A stretch of DNA of 64,000 nt from Amanita rubescens (taxonomy: Eukaryota > Basidiomycota > Agaricomycetes > Agaricales > Amanitaceae): assembly GCA_015039365.1 (NCBI GenBank), contig WION01000110.1, positions 62,001 through 126,000 on the forward strand, written 5' to 3'. Positions 29,124 through 38,799 of this stretch are shown here, one piece after another. Under the pieces are notes generated by a model. It made no database searches and was not told the DNA's origin. It worked only from the letters and a program-made list of their open reading frames with translations. Position numbers and translations under genes: made by a program. How positions within the stretch are numbered: the first letter of the stretch is position 1; each line of letters begins with the position of its first letter.

Positions 29124-32100
29124 CAGTGGGACACATGTCAGTGGATGCCTGTCCCATAACTTCGGATTCAACTCCAAAGGACGATCTTTCGATATCACCT
29201 GTAATAGTACGTTCTATTTCAAGCAATCGATTATCTATCCCACTCGAAGTTGAAACCGAAGACAACACTGAATCAATGACTGCACTGGTCGACAGCGGTG
29301 CAGAAGGTCTATTTATTAATTCATCAATCGCGTACAAATGGAGAAAGAAGAAACTCGCAAGACCAATCCGAGTCAAGAACGTTGACGGCACATATAACAC
29401 GAATGGAGAAATTTCTGACAAGTGTTTGATCACCATCGATATCAATGGAAAGAAGATGACCGAATGGTTCTTGGTCACTTCGCTTGGCGATCAAAACTTG
29501 ATACTGGGGCTTCCGTGGCTCGAGAAGCATGACCCAATCATAAGCTGGAGGAATAAGACTCTGGAGTTCCGTAACTCCAAAGAAGACGAATGGAAGGCAT
29601 CAATACGGAGCATCTTGCATCGACTCGATGAAGAAGCAATGCCTAAATGGGAAGAAGATGTCGTAATTCGGTATTTGTTGTCACACAAAGGACCAGAAGA
29701 GAAGAGTCTACGTTGGAAACTACCATTTGAAGATATAAAAAGATGGACTGAAGAAGATTATGACGAGATCACGATTAATCGCTATTCACCAGCTCAACAA
29801 ATGGAACATAAATACAACACCGATCAGAAGGAAATCACGCTACCTCCTGAGTATCTCGAATGGAAAGAGATATTTGAAAAACAAGCGTCAGAACGATTCC
29901 CAGACCGCAGATCATGGGATCACGCAATTGAACTTCGCGAAGATTTTATACCAAAGAAAGGGAAGATCTACCCAATATCACCATTACAACAAAATATGCT
30001 TGATGAATGGATCAAAGAACAATTAACTAAAGGATATATACGACCATCCAAATCTCCGCAGGCAGCGCCATTCTTTTATGTTGAAAAGAAGGATAGCAAA
30101 ACACTCAGACCCTGCCAAGACTACCGATACTTGAACGAACACACGAAACCAAACTCTTACCCCTTACCACTAATATCCGATCTGATGCTACAACTTAAAG
30201 GATCACAATACTTTACAAAATTGGACATCAGATGGGGATACAACAATGTTCGAATCAAAGAAGGAGACGAATGGAAAGCCGCATTTATCACGAATAAAGG
30301 ACTATTCGAACCAACAGTTATGTTCTTTGGATTACGCAATTCACCAGCAACATTTCAAGCTATGATGGACGATTACTTCAGGGACTTCATGAACGAAGGA
30401 TGGATCGCCATTTATATGGATGACATCTTGATACACGCGCGCAACAAACAAGAACTCGAGAAAAGAACAAAGCTAGTACTCGCAAAATTAAAAGAACACG
30501 ATCTTTACCTGAAACTTGAAAAATGCAAATTTGCCGCCGAAGAAGTGGATTTCTTAGGCATGATAATCACAAAAGACACGATAAAAATGGATCCAATAAA
30601 ACTCGCTGGAATCAGAGACTGGCCCCCTCCGACAACAGTTAAACAAGTACGCTCGTTTCTTGGATTTGGAAATTACTACAGACGTTTCATATCCGGATTC
30701 GCGCACCTCGCACGACCCCTCCATGACTTAACGAAGAAAAACAAAATATGGGAATGGACACTAGAATGTAGAGTCGCCTTCGACTCATTAAAGGAAAGTT
30801 TCGTAACAGCACCAGTACTAAAGATGCCAGATGTCAATCAACCCTTCATACTCGAAACGGATGCATCTAAATGGGCTGTCGGAGCCGCCTTAATGCAGAA
30901 AGACGAAAACGGAGACTTACACCCTTGTGGATACCTCTCACACGCACTTACGCCTACTGAACGAAACTGGCAAATCTACGACCGAGAGCTCTTTGCCATA
31001 ATTTACGCCCTTGATGAATGGAAATACCTACTGCTTGGAGCAGAACACACACTCACTATTCACTGCGATCACAAGAACTTAACCTATTACCGCGCACCAC
31101 AACGTCTCACAGCTAGACAAGCAAGATGGTGGAATAATCTCTCAAGATATAATTACCAACTAATTCACGTTCCTGGAGCAAAACTAACTCAAGCGGACGC
31201 CCTATCCCGCCGACCTGATCACACCAATGGAGAAGAAGATGACGAAACAGTCACGATGCTCCCTGACTCATTATTCATTCAAGTCATCGCTGAAGATCTC
31301 CGAGATCAAGTAAAGAATGCAACTCAAACCGATGAGTTTGCTGAAACCATTAGAAGATGCTTAAAGGAGAAAGGAACAGCGCCCCTTCGCACAGCAATCA
31401 CCGATTGGACCGAAGATAACGGAATCATCCTATTCAAAAATAAGGCATACGTTCCATTAGACTCCGATCTCCGCCGATCTATTATTAAAGAATACCATGA
31501 AGCACCGAGTGCAGGACACCCTGGATTCTTCAAAACGCTTAGCCTACTAAGGGAACACTACTGGTGGCCTAGAATGACAACACTTGTCAAAAGTTTTATC
31601 GACGGATGCCTTACCTGTCAACAGATGAAACCTAATACACACCCCACCGCCGCACCCCTAATGCCGATTAAATCCCACGCACACCGACCGTTTCAACAGA
31701 TTACCATGGATTTCATCACCGATCTACCGCTTAGCGACGGTTTTGACTCTATCTTTGTCGTGGTCGACCAAGGACTTTCAAAGGGAGTAATTCTATGTCC
31801 CTGTAATAAAACTATTACATCAGCCGAAACCGCCGACCTCTACATCAAAGAAGTATTCAAGAACTTCGGATTACCAGACATTATGATATCTGACAGAGGA
31901 CCGCAATTCGCAGCAAAAGTCTTCGAAGGGATAACTAGCGCACTTCAGATCAAACACAAGATGAGCACCGCCTTTCACCCTCAAACAGATGGACAAACGG
32001 AACGCTATAACGCCGTACTCGAAGTATACCTCCGCATATTCTGCGCTTATGAACCAGACAAATGGAACAAGATACTTCCTATCGCACAATTCGCTCATAA

Positions 32101-32737
32101 TTCTAGAACGCATGAAGAACTGAAACAATCACCGTTCTATCTCATGTATGGATCTAACCCCGTGGCACTACCCCAGGTTACAGAACAATCAGCTACCCCT
32201 GTAGCAGATGAACGCATCAGACTCCTGATCAAAGCAAGAGAAGAAGCTCTGGCAGCACACGACCTTGCACGCCTCAAAATGGCACAACGAACAATGAAAC
32301 ACTCTAAACCGTTCAAAGAAGGAGAAAAGGTTTGGCTAGATTCAAAGAACCTACGCATTCCTTATCAATCACGTAAACTCGCACCTAAACGAGAAGGACC
32401 CTTCAAGATAAAGAAAGTCTTAGGACCTGTCACCTATCAACTAGACCTACCGAAACAATGGAAGATACACAGCGTTTTCCACGCATGTCTACTGTCACCA
32501 TTTAAAGAAACAGAATTCCATGGACCTAACGACACACGTCCACCACCAGATCTGATAGAAGGATCAGAAGAATACGAAATAGAAGCTATTCTCGCACACC
32601 GAAAGATCGGACGTCAATTACAGTTTCTCGTCAAATGGAAAGGCTATGATACAAGCGAGAACACTTGGGAACCCCAAAGGAACTTGTCAAACGCCGAGGA
32701 TATCCTTGACGAATATAAGAAACGTAGGAAACTCTAA
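29120..32737 (+). CDS. G2 Pol: protease, RT, RNase H, integrase, chromodomain
   Basis: About 1205 residues in the -1 frame relative to gag. Protease: ALVDSGAEGLFIN near 29284. RT: LRPCQDYRYLNEH, LDIRWGYNNVRI, NSPATFQAMM and the intact active site YMDD at 30413-30424. RNase H: LETDASKWAVGAAL, YDRELFAI, HCDHKNLTYY, QADALSRRPD. Integrase: HPGFFKTL and CLTCQQMK of the HHCC finger, DFITDLPLSDGFD, ISDRGPQFAAK, HPQTDGQTERYN with the D-D-E residues. The chromodomain (YEIEAILAHRK, FLVKWKGYDTSENTWE) at the C-terminus would target integration to modified chromatin. No stop, frameshift or missing catalytic residue was seen. Confidence 0.94.
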   Translation: MTVGHMSVDACPITSDSTPKDDLSISPVIVRSISSNRLSIPLEVETEDNTESMTALVDSGAEGLFINSSIAYKWRKKKLARPIRVKNVDGTYNTNGEISDKCLITIDINGKKMTEWFLVTSLGDQNLILGLPWLEKHDPIISWRNKTLEFRNSKEDEWKASIRSILHRLDEEAMPKWEEDVVIRYLLSHKGPEEKSLRWKLPFEDIKRWTEEDYDEITINRYSPAQQMEHKYNTDQKEITLPPEYLEWKEIFEKQASERFPDRRSWDHAIELREDFIPKKGKIYPISPLQQNMLDEWIKEQLTKGYIRPSKSPQAAPFFYVEKKDSKTLRPCQDYRYLNEHTKPNSYPLPLISDLMLQLKGSQYFTKLDIRWGYNNVRIKEGDEWKAAFITNKGLFEPTVMFFGLRNSPATFQAMMDDYFRDFMNEGWIAIYMDDILIHARNKQELEKRTKLVLAKLKEHDLYLKLEKCKFAAEEVDFLGMIITKDTIKMDPIKLAGIRDWPPPTTVKQVRSFLGFGNYYRRFISGFAHLARPLHDLTKKNKIWEWTLECRVAFDSLKESFVTAPVLKMPDVNQPFILETDASKWAVGAALMQKDENGDLHPCGYLSHALTPTERNWQIYDRELFAIIYALDEWKYLLLGAEHTLTIHCDHKNLTYYRAPQRLTARQARWWNNLSRYNYQLIHVPGAKLTQADALSRRPDHTNGEEDDETVTMLPDSLFIQVIAEDLRDQVKNATQTDEFAETIRRCLKEKGTAPLRTAITDWTEDNGIILFKNKAYVPLDSDLRRSIIKEYHEAPSAGHPGFFKTLSLLREHYWWPRMTTLVKSFIDGCLTCQQMKPNTHPTAAPLMPIKSHAHRPFQQITMDFITDLPLSDGFDSIFVVVDQGLSKGVILCPCNKTITSAETADLYIKEVFKNFGLPDIMISDRGPQFAAKVFEGITSALQIKHKMSTAFHPQTDGQTERYNAVLEVYLRIFCAYEPDKWNKILPIAQFAHNSRTHEELKQSPFYLMYGSNPVALPQVTEQSATPVADERIRLLIKAREEALAAHDLARLKMAQRTMKHSKPFKEGEKVWLDSKNLRIPYQSRKLAPKREGPFKIKKVLGPVTYQLDLPKQWKIHSVFHACLLSPFKETEFHGPNDTRPPPDLIEGSEEYEIEAILAHRKIGRQLQFLVKWKGYDTSENTWEPQRNLSNAEDILDEYKKRRKL

Positions 32738-32776
32738 ACGAGCAAAGATTACACCTACAACACTCAGAAACCACCT

Positions 32777-34492
32777 ATGAATCATGGAATCAACAAAAAC
32801 CTCACCGACAATCTCGCCAACAACGACGAGAGCACCATCACCGGAACCGCCCATATACTCAGTCTTTACCCAGACAACGACGACAACACCACCACCACCA
32901 CCGAATCCCATGATACATCCAATAATCAGGATGCTAGCAGAAGGACGACGATCACCGAATCCGATAGGCCACGCCTCGTTCCTTATCACAGCGCTTCAGA
33001 TTCTGACAAAGAGAATCGATCTAATGATTCACCCAGAACAAGCCGAGCTACGAGTCTTCACGATACCACAGAAGATCAAGATAACGGAGGACATAATGAA
33101 GATACAAGGAGAGCTAGGAAAATACTTGATAACATGCGAAAGGTATATCATAACCCCGACTCTTTTGCCGAATTCGACAAGGAATCAACTGGCGATCTTC
33201 GCAACAGAAGCGATGATAACAACCCAGCTAGCCCTAGCAGTCATCGAATCTTGGCAGACATCACTCCCTCTGAACCTCAGACGATCTTTACGACATTCGC
33301 AGACCATAACAGCTCAGCTCTTATGCGAAAGACTATTGACGACATTAGAAGACTTTCCGGCCTGTCGATCAATTCTCAGGAACTGGAACGACTTACCAGA
33401 CTCTGGCGCATTCTCTCAGACGCAAGACTCGCCAAGGCAATCATCGTCAACGCTCGAGAACGATACAACTATCACTGCGCAGATCTTATAGAAATCTGGA
33501 CCAACTTAGATCGTATGGAATGGTACACCAAACTCTCTCATGGATGCACCATCCACCAATTCGGAATCGACCTCTTACGCCGAATCCTCACCGCTGACGT
33601 AGAACGCTTCTACGAACAAGCCATCTTAGACGTCAGAAATGAAATACACCCCCCATTCATCCTTAATGACGACCCCAACGACCTCATCGCCATCCATCAC
33701 AGCTTTGACTCTCACAGGATCGCACCAGATGCACAGCATGTCTTAGAACTTACGAACCGAACCGAAATCGGAGCAATCGCCTTAGCAGATCTAGCAGATC
33801 GAATCAAGGAGATCGCCGAATCTTCTAGACGGACTACCGCATGGACAGAAGATCTGTTTACCAAAGGAGCTAAACCGCAGCAACTCTCTCACAATGCCTA
33901 CGAAGAAGTTGCCCACGTCATGATGGAATTAGATCTCCATCAGAATCTTATACCTTCCACGCCTGTCGCCCAGACCGCTGAAAGATTTAAGAACCTCGGA
34001 CGTTCACTCATTCCCCAGCACAACCTTTATCGATTATGGAAGGGAACGCAGAACAGACCCAACAGACCCCCACCATCTCCAACGGCGCATCGACGTCCAC
34101 CCCTACCGCCTTTAGCATCGGCGCCTTCGACGGTCGAGAACGCCTCGCCCGCATTCACCAGGAAATCTCGGATTTCCTCCATTACCAGTCCCACGTCCGG
34201 CTCTTTGCCGCCACATCCCTACCGCCAACAGTCCCTCGTCCCGACGACGAATCAAAGGAGCGCATCATTAAGCTCCTCAAAGAAGAGAACCGACGCCTCA
34301 AGGTTCTCCACAAGCTCCTCAACTCGCTTGAGGCCAACAACGAGGAACTCGTCCAAACGTATACGGACACACCCACCGACTGGAACGCAGGAGGATGGAA
34401 CCAGGACGAATGACTTCGACGTCTTCGTCGACAACTCAGCCGGCTATCATCCTTACGACGATGAAGATGCCCGCCACAACCTCGATACCTAG
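32777..34492 (+). CDS. G2 post-pol open frame, 571 codons
   Basis: ATG at 32777, 40 bases after the pol stop. The first ~130 residues are low-complexity and acidic. From about residue 165 the sequence looks globular (TIDDIRRLSGLSINSQELER, LIEIWTNLDRMEWYTKLSHG, FGIDLLRRILTADVERFYEQ, NRTEIGAIALADLADRIKEI). The last ~130 residues become Pro/Ser-rich where another frame (34036-34413) looks more protein-like. No similarity to known Env, no signal peptide, no anchor. It occupies the position of the G1 third ORF but shows no clear sequence likeness to it. The function is unknown. Confidence 0.5.
   Translation: MNHGINKNLTDNLANNDESTITGTAHILSLYPDNDDNTTTTTESHDTSNNQDASRRTTITESDRPRLVPYHSASDSDKENRSNDSPRTSRATSLHDTTEDQDNGGHNEDTRRARKILDNMRKVYHNPDSFAEFDKESTGDLRNRSDDNNPASPSSHRILADITPSEPQTIFTTFADHNSSALMRKTIDDIRRLSGLSINSQELERLTRLWRILSDARLAKAIIVNARERYNYHCADLIEIWTNLDRMEWYTKLSHGCTIHQFGIDLLRRILTADVERFYEQAILDVRNEIHPPFILNDDPNDLIAIHHSFDSHRIAPDAQHVLELTNRTEIGAIALADLADRIKEIAESSRRTTAWTEDLFTKGAKPQQLSHNAYEEVAHVMMELDLHQNLIPSTPVAQTAERFKNLGRSLIPQHNLYRLWKGTQNRPNRPPPSPTAHRRPPLPPLASAPSTVENASPAFTRKSRISSITSPTSGSLPPHPYRQQSLVPTTNQRSASLSSSKKRTDASRFSTSSSTRLRPTTRNSSKRIRTHPPTGTQEDGTRTNDFDVFVDNSAGYHPYDDEDARHNLDT
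32784..33491 (+). CDS. G2 overlapping post-pol open frame, 235 codons
   Basis: This frame starts seven bases after the other ATG, shifted by +1. After a Pro/Thr-rich start it has a helical-looking stretch (IIRMLAEGRRSPNPIGHASF, LQILTKRIDLMIHPEQAEL, KITEDIMKIQGELGKYLITC, TTQLALAVIESWQTSLPLNL). It overlaps the 571-codon frame completely. It may be the real start of the post-pol protein, with a later shift, or a second product. Not resolved from one copy. Confidence 0.35.
   Translation: MESTKTSPTISPTTTRAPSPEPPIYSVFTQTTTTTPPPPPNPMIHPIIRMLAEGRRSPNPIGHASFLITALQILTKRIDLMIHPEQAELRVFTIPQKIKITEDIMKIQGELGKYLITCERYIITPTLLPNSTRNQLAIFATEAMITTQLALAVIESWQTSLPLNLRRSLRHSQTITAQLLCERLLTTLEDFPACRSILRNWNDLPDSGAFSQTQDSPRQSSSTLENDTTITAQIL
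34036..34413 (+). CDS. G2 small coiled-coil open frame, 125 codons
   Basis: ATG at 34036 in the third frame. The sequence has globular and coiled-coil character (SIGAFDGRERLARIHQEISD, ERIIKLLKEENRRLKVLHKL, NSLEANNEELVQTY), while the overlapping long frame is Pro/Ser-rich here. A small accessory protein or a frameshifted C-terminus of the post-pol gene is possible. Confidence 0.35.
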   Translation: MEGNAEQTQQTPTISNGASTSTPTAFSIGAFDGRERLARIHQEISDFLHYQSHVRLFAATSLPPTVPRPDDESKERIIKLLKEENRRLKVLHKLLNSLEANNEELVQTYTDTPTDWNAGGWNQDE

Positions 34493-34541
34493 AGGATACC
34501 CGCATATTGTTGTTGCGGTCAACAACGTAGAGGAGAGCTAG

Positions 34542-35067
34542 TGTTACAAACACGGTACGGACTCCTACATTATGATTACATGACACGTCGGACATGCTTA
34601 CTTTTTCGTATATGCCTACCCCTTCGTCACACCCCCATTATGTTCATCAAACGGACTGCCTCGTTCCCTTATCAATCCCCATTCCGTTTACCCTATGCCC
34701 AACTCCTTGTTCATACGCGTACCATCCCCTATGCCCCTTGTTTTACCTATACTTGCTATCGCCTTTGTTCTACTTACGATACGGCTGTGTTTCTGTACAT
34801 GTATATAAACCGATGTACTGTAACGTCGAACCTTAAGTTCGACTTAACTGTCTAGTTTGTCTTTGTCAATATCACATCCTATCTCACCTAAAGAACGTCG
34901 TTCTTACTCCGTTCATTATCGCTCTCAAGGATAAGACTTCTTCTAGTCGTCTTATCACTTAGCTTATTCGTTCACCTATTGTTTGACTTGTCCGTTGGAC
35001 TTAGTCTACTTTGTCAAGCGCTCATAGCGTGGACACATTGTAGGTGGAGATTGACGTGATCATAACA
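34542..35067 (+). repeat. 3' LTR of G2
   Basis: Same sequence as 26760-27285; followed by tctgc and hAT-B transposase codons. Confidence 0.93.
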
Positions 35068-36594
35068 TCTGCAAGTCCTTCGGCAAGTTTACGAATCTCG
35101 TTAAGATTGGCGTCTAATCCATCCTGCCCCAGTCCAGCTCCATCCTGCATATTATCAAATTGGGCGAGTATACTCTTGACGACGAGATTGATTACATGCA
35201 CGAAGCAACTGACATGCGAGGCATCCCTGGCGAACGATTCCACCTTATCAGCCAAATTATCCACCATCACGTCGTTATTACTTGCATTGTCGCATGTCAG
35301 AGACAAGATCTGAAACAAAAAAATGGTCAGTTACATCCAGATCAGTGAGCTTTGAGCCGTGCTAACCTTATCGCGAATCCCGAACGCATCCAACACCATC
35401 ACAAGCTGATCGGCAAGCTCAACACCTGTATGCCTATGGGGCACCTCGATGATATCAAGAAGCCAGGCGTTCACGACACCGGCACTTGCATATTGGACAG
35501 TCACAGCCATGTAGGCTCGACGATTAGGCAACGTCCAGCAATCCGTACCCACGTGGAATCTCCCTTTGTGTGCCTGATGGTATTTGATGTTAGAAGCAAT
35601 TTCTGACAGCATTATGGAGGCGACTCACACGTAGATGCTTGGCGATCAACTTGCGCGCAGTTAAGAATACCTGCCGAACATCTCGCGCTACCGTCGACGG
35701 CGCCGGTATATACTGCTGTGGCCTCCCCGTTTTCATGTTCAAGTGATACCCTGCATCCCCAACAACTTCAAATGGACGCTTACTCTCGCTCATCCATCGA
35801 ACGTGGTTGGCGCGAACCTCATGGTTAGATGCTTGCCTTGTCGAGTATGTAATCTTCTGCTGACCAGCACGTTCAAATGCAACCGTGAGGGAACCACTGC
35901 GCCGGAGGTTAACCTTGTCTTTCATCACGTCCCGGGCCGCCCTCAAGTTCCTCACCCCCAAAGCTGCTGCAACCGCCTCATCCCCAAAGCACTTTTTCGC
36001 GTGTGACTTCAAATTGGATGTAGAAGTTGCATCGGCGCTGTCCATATTCCTCTTGATTACGTGGCCTCCCTGAGTAAAGCATTGTTTAGCCGCACATCGG
36101 AAGACTTGATAACGTTTCTTGTTTTCAAGTTTGAACACTGGAGGCAGATAAAAGACGTAGATGGGTGATTTATAAGTTTTGTATAGCTTGTCTACAGCGT
36201 TACTGATCAATCGGTGTTCACAGGAAATACAGTTAGCCTTACCAAGGGCTTCCTGGGAGTCTATGCTCCCCTTTTTGACGCTAGCATCATCATCACCATT
36301 ATTATCGGGATCAGGGTTGTCAGTATCAGGGTTGTCAGGATCATCATCAGATTGGTGGAGTTCAATGATGTTGTTATTGTCGTTATTGTGATTGTCATCC
36401 TCGATGTTTCCTGTTGCAGTTGGGGTTCCAGGCTGGGTAGTCGTCGGTGTAGAGGATGGTGCTGATGTCTCAGACACTGTCTGCACCTGTTGACGTCTGT
36501 CTTGGGCCACCTTCAGCTTCTTGGTAAGGGCCTCATTGCTCTCTTCGAGCCTTGTTGTCGCTGTTCGCTTGCGAGTTTCCTTGGCTGTGTTCAT
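35068..36594 (-). CDS. hAT-B transposase, N-terminal segment (first piece)
   Basis: ATG at 36594 (MNTAKETRKRTATTR). An acidic low-complexity region (residues about 60-105) precedes a BED-type zinc finger, with Cys at RYQVFRCAAKQCF and the second half TSNLKSHAKKCFG. The first exon ends near AKHLR with an intron at about 35602-35627 or longer. The next exon holds GRFHVGTDCWTLPNRRAYMA (first catalytic Asp of the RNase H-like fold) and GVELADQLV. After a further intron come LTCDNASNNDVMVD (second Asp) and CFVHVINLVVKS. G2 interrupts it after KLAEGLA. Together with the two downstream pieces it forms a complete hAT transposase of roughly 800 residues. Confidence 0.85.
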
Positions 36595-36794
36595 TGCAGT
36601 CGAGGATGTGCAAATTTTTTGTATATTATTATTATGAATGTAATACTTGATATAATCCCAGGGGTATGGAGGGTGGACAATTATAGAGGGGGGTTTTTAG
36701 GGGTTGGCCAACCTCAACCCTTACCCCTACCCTCCATAAAACCCTTGGAAAACCCCCAGGGTTTCCCATACCCCTGCTGATCCCTAATCACTCC

Positions 36795-38186
36795 TGAATC
36801 ATGAGTGATCATTAATGATTCATGATTATCCCAAGTGAACAGCCATGAGTAGTAGTTATTGGATCATGAATAGAATTTTTCAAATATTTGAATTCTGTCA
36901 TGAAAACTCATTAAGCACAGTGAATCATGGTGAACAACTGTTGAGACCATCCAAAGTCCTTTTATGATCAATTGTAGCTTAATTGTGGCTCATCATGAAT
37001 CATCATGGTCCATTCATGATCACTCCACATCGAAATTTTGATGTGCCTTCCAAATTTGGAAGTTGGTATGCCCAACTCGCTCAATATTCCCACGGGAGTA
37101 CTTAGTGCACTAAGTCTACTTAGTTGTGTCATAGTTCCCACAGTTGAATTGAGCTTGTGCCACACTGCTCATCCTCAGATATCAAGTTAATGCCTTCAAC
37201 CTTGGCCCTTAACTTGACATTCAACTTGTAATCTCAATTGATGTTTGACTTGACTTGTAAACATTGCCAATTGGCTGTATTAATGCTCTCGTATTCTCTC
37301 TTATTCTCTCTTATTCTCTCTTTGGCCATGTTTGGCATCCTTCTTCTGGGCAATGTTTGGCACTTTTCCTGGCCACTCTCTGGTCCCAAGTTCATTGTTT
37401 AATATGTATAATGTGCTGGTACATGTAGCACTAACTGTGATTAGAGCCTATGAATAAGCATTACAAGAACTGTCTTGTATTGGAAATCTATTCAAATGAA
37501 TATTCAGGTCTTGTAAAAAAGACATTCACTTCATTTGAATCCTTTCATTGTCAAAAGTGTTGTTAAAAGCATGGTAGTGATCATCAATGATCACTAATGA
37601 TTAAGAATGATTACAGATGGTTAATGATGAATACAAATTCTCTAAATTTCACTCTATATCATGGTTCATAATGGTTCATAATGGTTCATGGGGGCATGAT
37701 CCAAGAAGAAAAAAGCAATCATGATATGGCCATGATGAATCCCTTCCATTCATGACTGGATAAGCATGATTCACAATGATCTATCAAGATCATCATTGAT
37801 CACTGATGATCATGACAAATTATGATGGATCATGAAATAGGTTTTGTCCAATTTCGCGGCACATAGGTCTGAGCTATGTTGTAGGGATTGGATATGTTAC
37901 TTTTCAACAATGACATTGGAAATTGTTTCTAAAATTAGCAATGTCATCCGAGTTGCCACTGGCCAATCCACCCCTCCACCCCTCTCAATGGTCACCATCA
38001 AAGACCAGTTGCGACCGGTTGTGACCGGTTTTCAACCGGTCTTTGATTCTAGCCCAAAGGCCCGGACCGCAACCGGGCAGAAGTCAAATCTACCAAAACC
38101 GGCAACCGTGGTTCGGTTGCAACCGGTAGCGGTCCAGTCCGGTTGCCGGTTTTTTACCGGTTGCACAACCGGACTTTAAAACACTA
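36795..38186. other. Right part of hAT-A, no gene
   Basis: AT-rich with many catgatt/gatcat repeats. Near 37900-37985 is a diverged copy of the hairpin region at 10427-10520. From 37990 come dense accggtt subterminal motifs up to the right terminal repeat. I see no protein coding. Confidence 0.6.
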
Positions 38187-38289
38187 ATCAGGCTCGCTGC
38201 GATACTATACCAGTGGGACATCATGTCGGATGATGAGCAAGCGAGCGGCGATGTGGGTCCTGGCAATATCGACGGCGGGGCCCATAACC

Positions 38290-38746
38290 TGACGAAGAAG
38301 ACAGGTCTACGCAAGAGCATGTCCACAGCATGAGCAGGTGCAATAGCTTACCTATTGCGATATGATCTTAGCACTACCCTTCGGCGTAGTAGTGATAGTA
38401 AGAGGAAGAGAATGGATTGTCCTATTCTACGATACAGGACAGGTTTATATACTAAGAGGGAACAAATATGTATCTACATATGTGTAAGCGTATAGTATAG
38501 ATGAGAAGATATGGCGTGCTAAGCACACCATAAGGTGCGATCATGAGTCTATCATGATGTCACTATGATATCATAATGAAGTCATTATGATGTCATCTCT
38601 ATGTCATACATAAAGGATGATGTGAGCGATATGAGTAACATTGATTGTAGTCAATCAGTAGTTAATCATTCTATAAATATATTTCTATATTTAACATCAA
38701 TTGGCTCAGCTCAACTGGCTCGCAGCTTGAAGCCGAGCCAGCAACA
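38290..38746 (-). repeat. Copia-X LTR, minus strand
   Basis: On the minus strand it starts tgttgctggctcgg and ends cttcttcgtca, followed at once by ggttatgggcccc, the copia-type PBS also found after the LTR at 1197. The internal region then runs to 38187, where hAT-A is inserted. The boundary at the outer end could also be 38749. Confidence 0.65.
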
Positions 38747-38799
38747 ACACTAGGCACCTGCATGACATATGAGTGACCTAGATGCAACTGACAAAATAT

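Larger units (their letters stand above)
26760..35067 (+). mobile_element. G2, full-length chromodomain gypsy element (8.3 kb)
   Basis: LTRs at 26760-27285 and 34542-35067 (526 bp each, identical on reading) with target duplication tctgc (26755-26759, 35068-35072). It contains a self-complementary PBS, gag without early AUG, pol in the -1 frame with an intact YMDD and a chromodomain, then overlapping open frames before the 3' LTR. All key residues I checked are present, so this copy may be active. It lies in the transposase gene of hAT-B. Confidence 0.94.
11410..36786 (-). mobile_element. hAT-B, transposase-encoding hAT element with two nested chromoviruses
   Basis: The terminal repeats are tagggatcagcaggggta at 11410-11427 and its inverse at 36769-36786. 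A perfect 8-bp duplication atcactcc flanks them (11402-11409, 36787-36794). Without G1 and G2 the element is about 3.5 kb and holds one minus-strand transposase gene. The gene has been cut by G1 (at 12075/25611) and G2 (at 26759/35068), and both breaks rejoin in frame. The ends are rich in acccct/aggggta motifs. The element was probably active until it was interrupted. Confidence 0.92.
4438..38186. mobile_element. hAT-A, outer non-autonomous hAT element swollen by nested insertions
   Basis: The ends are tagtgttttaaagtcc at 4438-4453 and its inverse at 38171-38186, flanked by a perfect 8-bp duplication atcaggct (4430-4437, 38187-38194). Both ends carry many accggt/gcaaccggt subterminal motifs. 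Subtracting all nested elements leaves roughly 2 kb (4438-4768, 10418-10638, 11350-11409, 36795-38186) with no transposase, so this is a non-autonomous element. Its real size was about 2 kb; the present 33.7 kb is due to insertions. Confidence 0.85.

Noticed and set aside
11420..36776. hAT-B ends at caggggta with 8-bp flanks gggatcag / ctgatccc
   Set aside because: Those flanks are inverted, not direct, so they are part of the terminal repeat. The direct repeat atcactcc just outside gives the true border.
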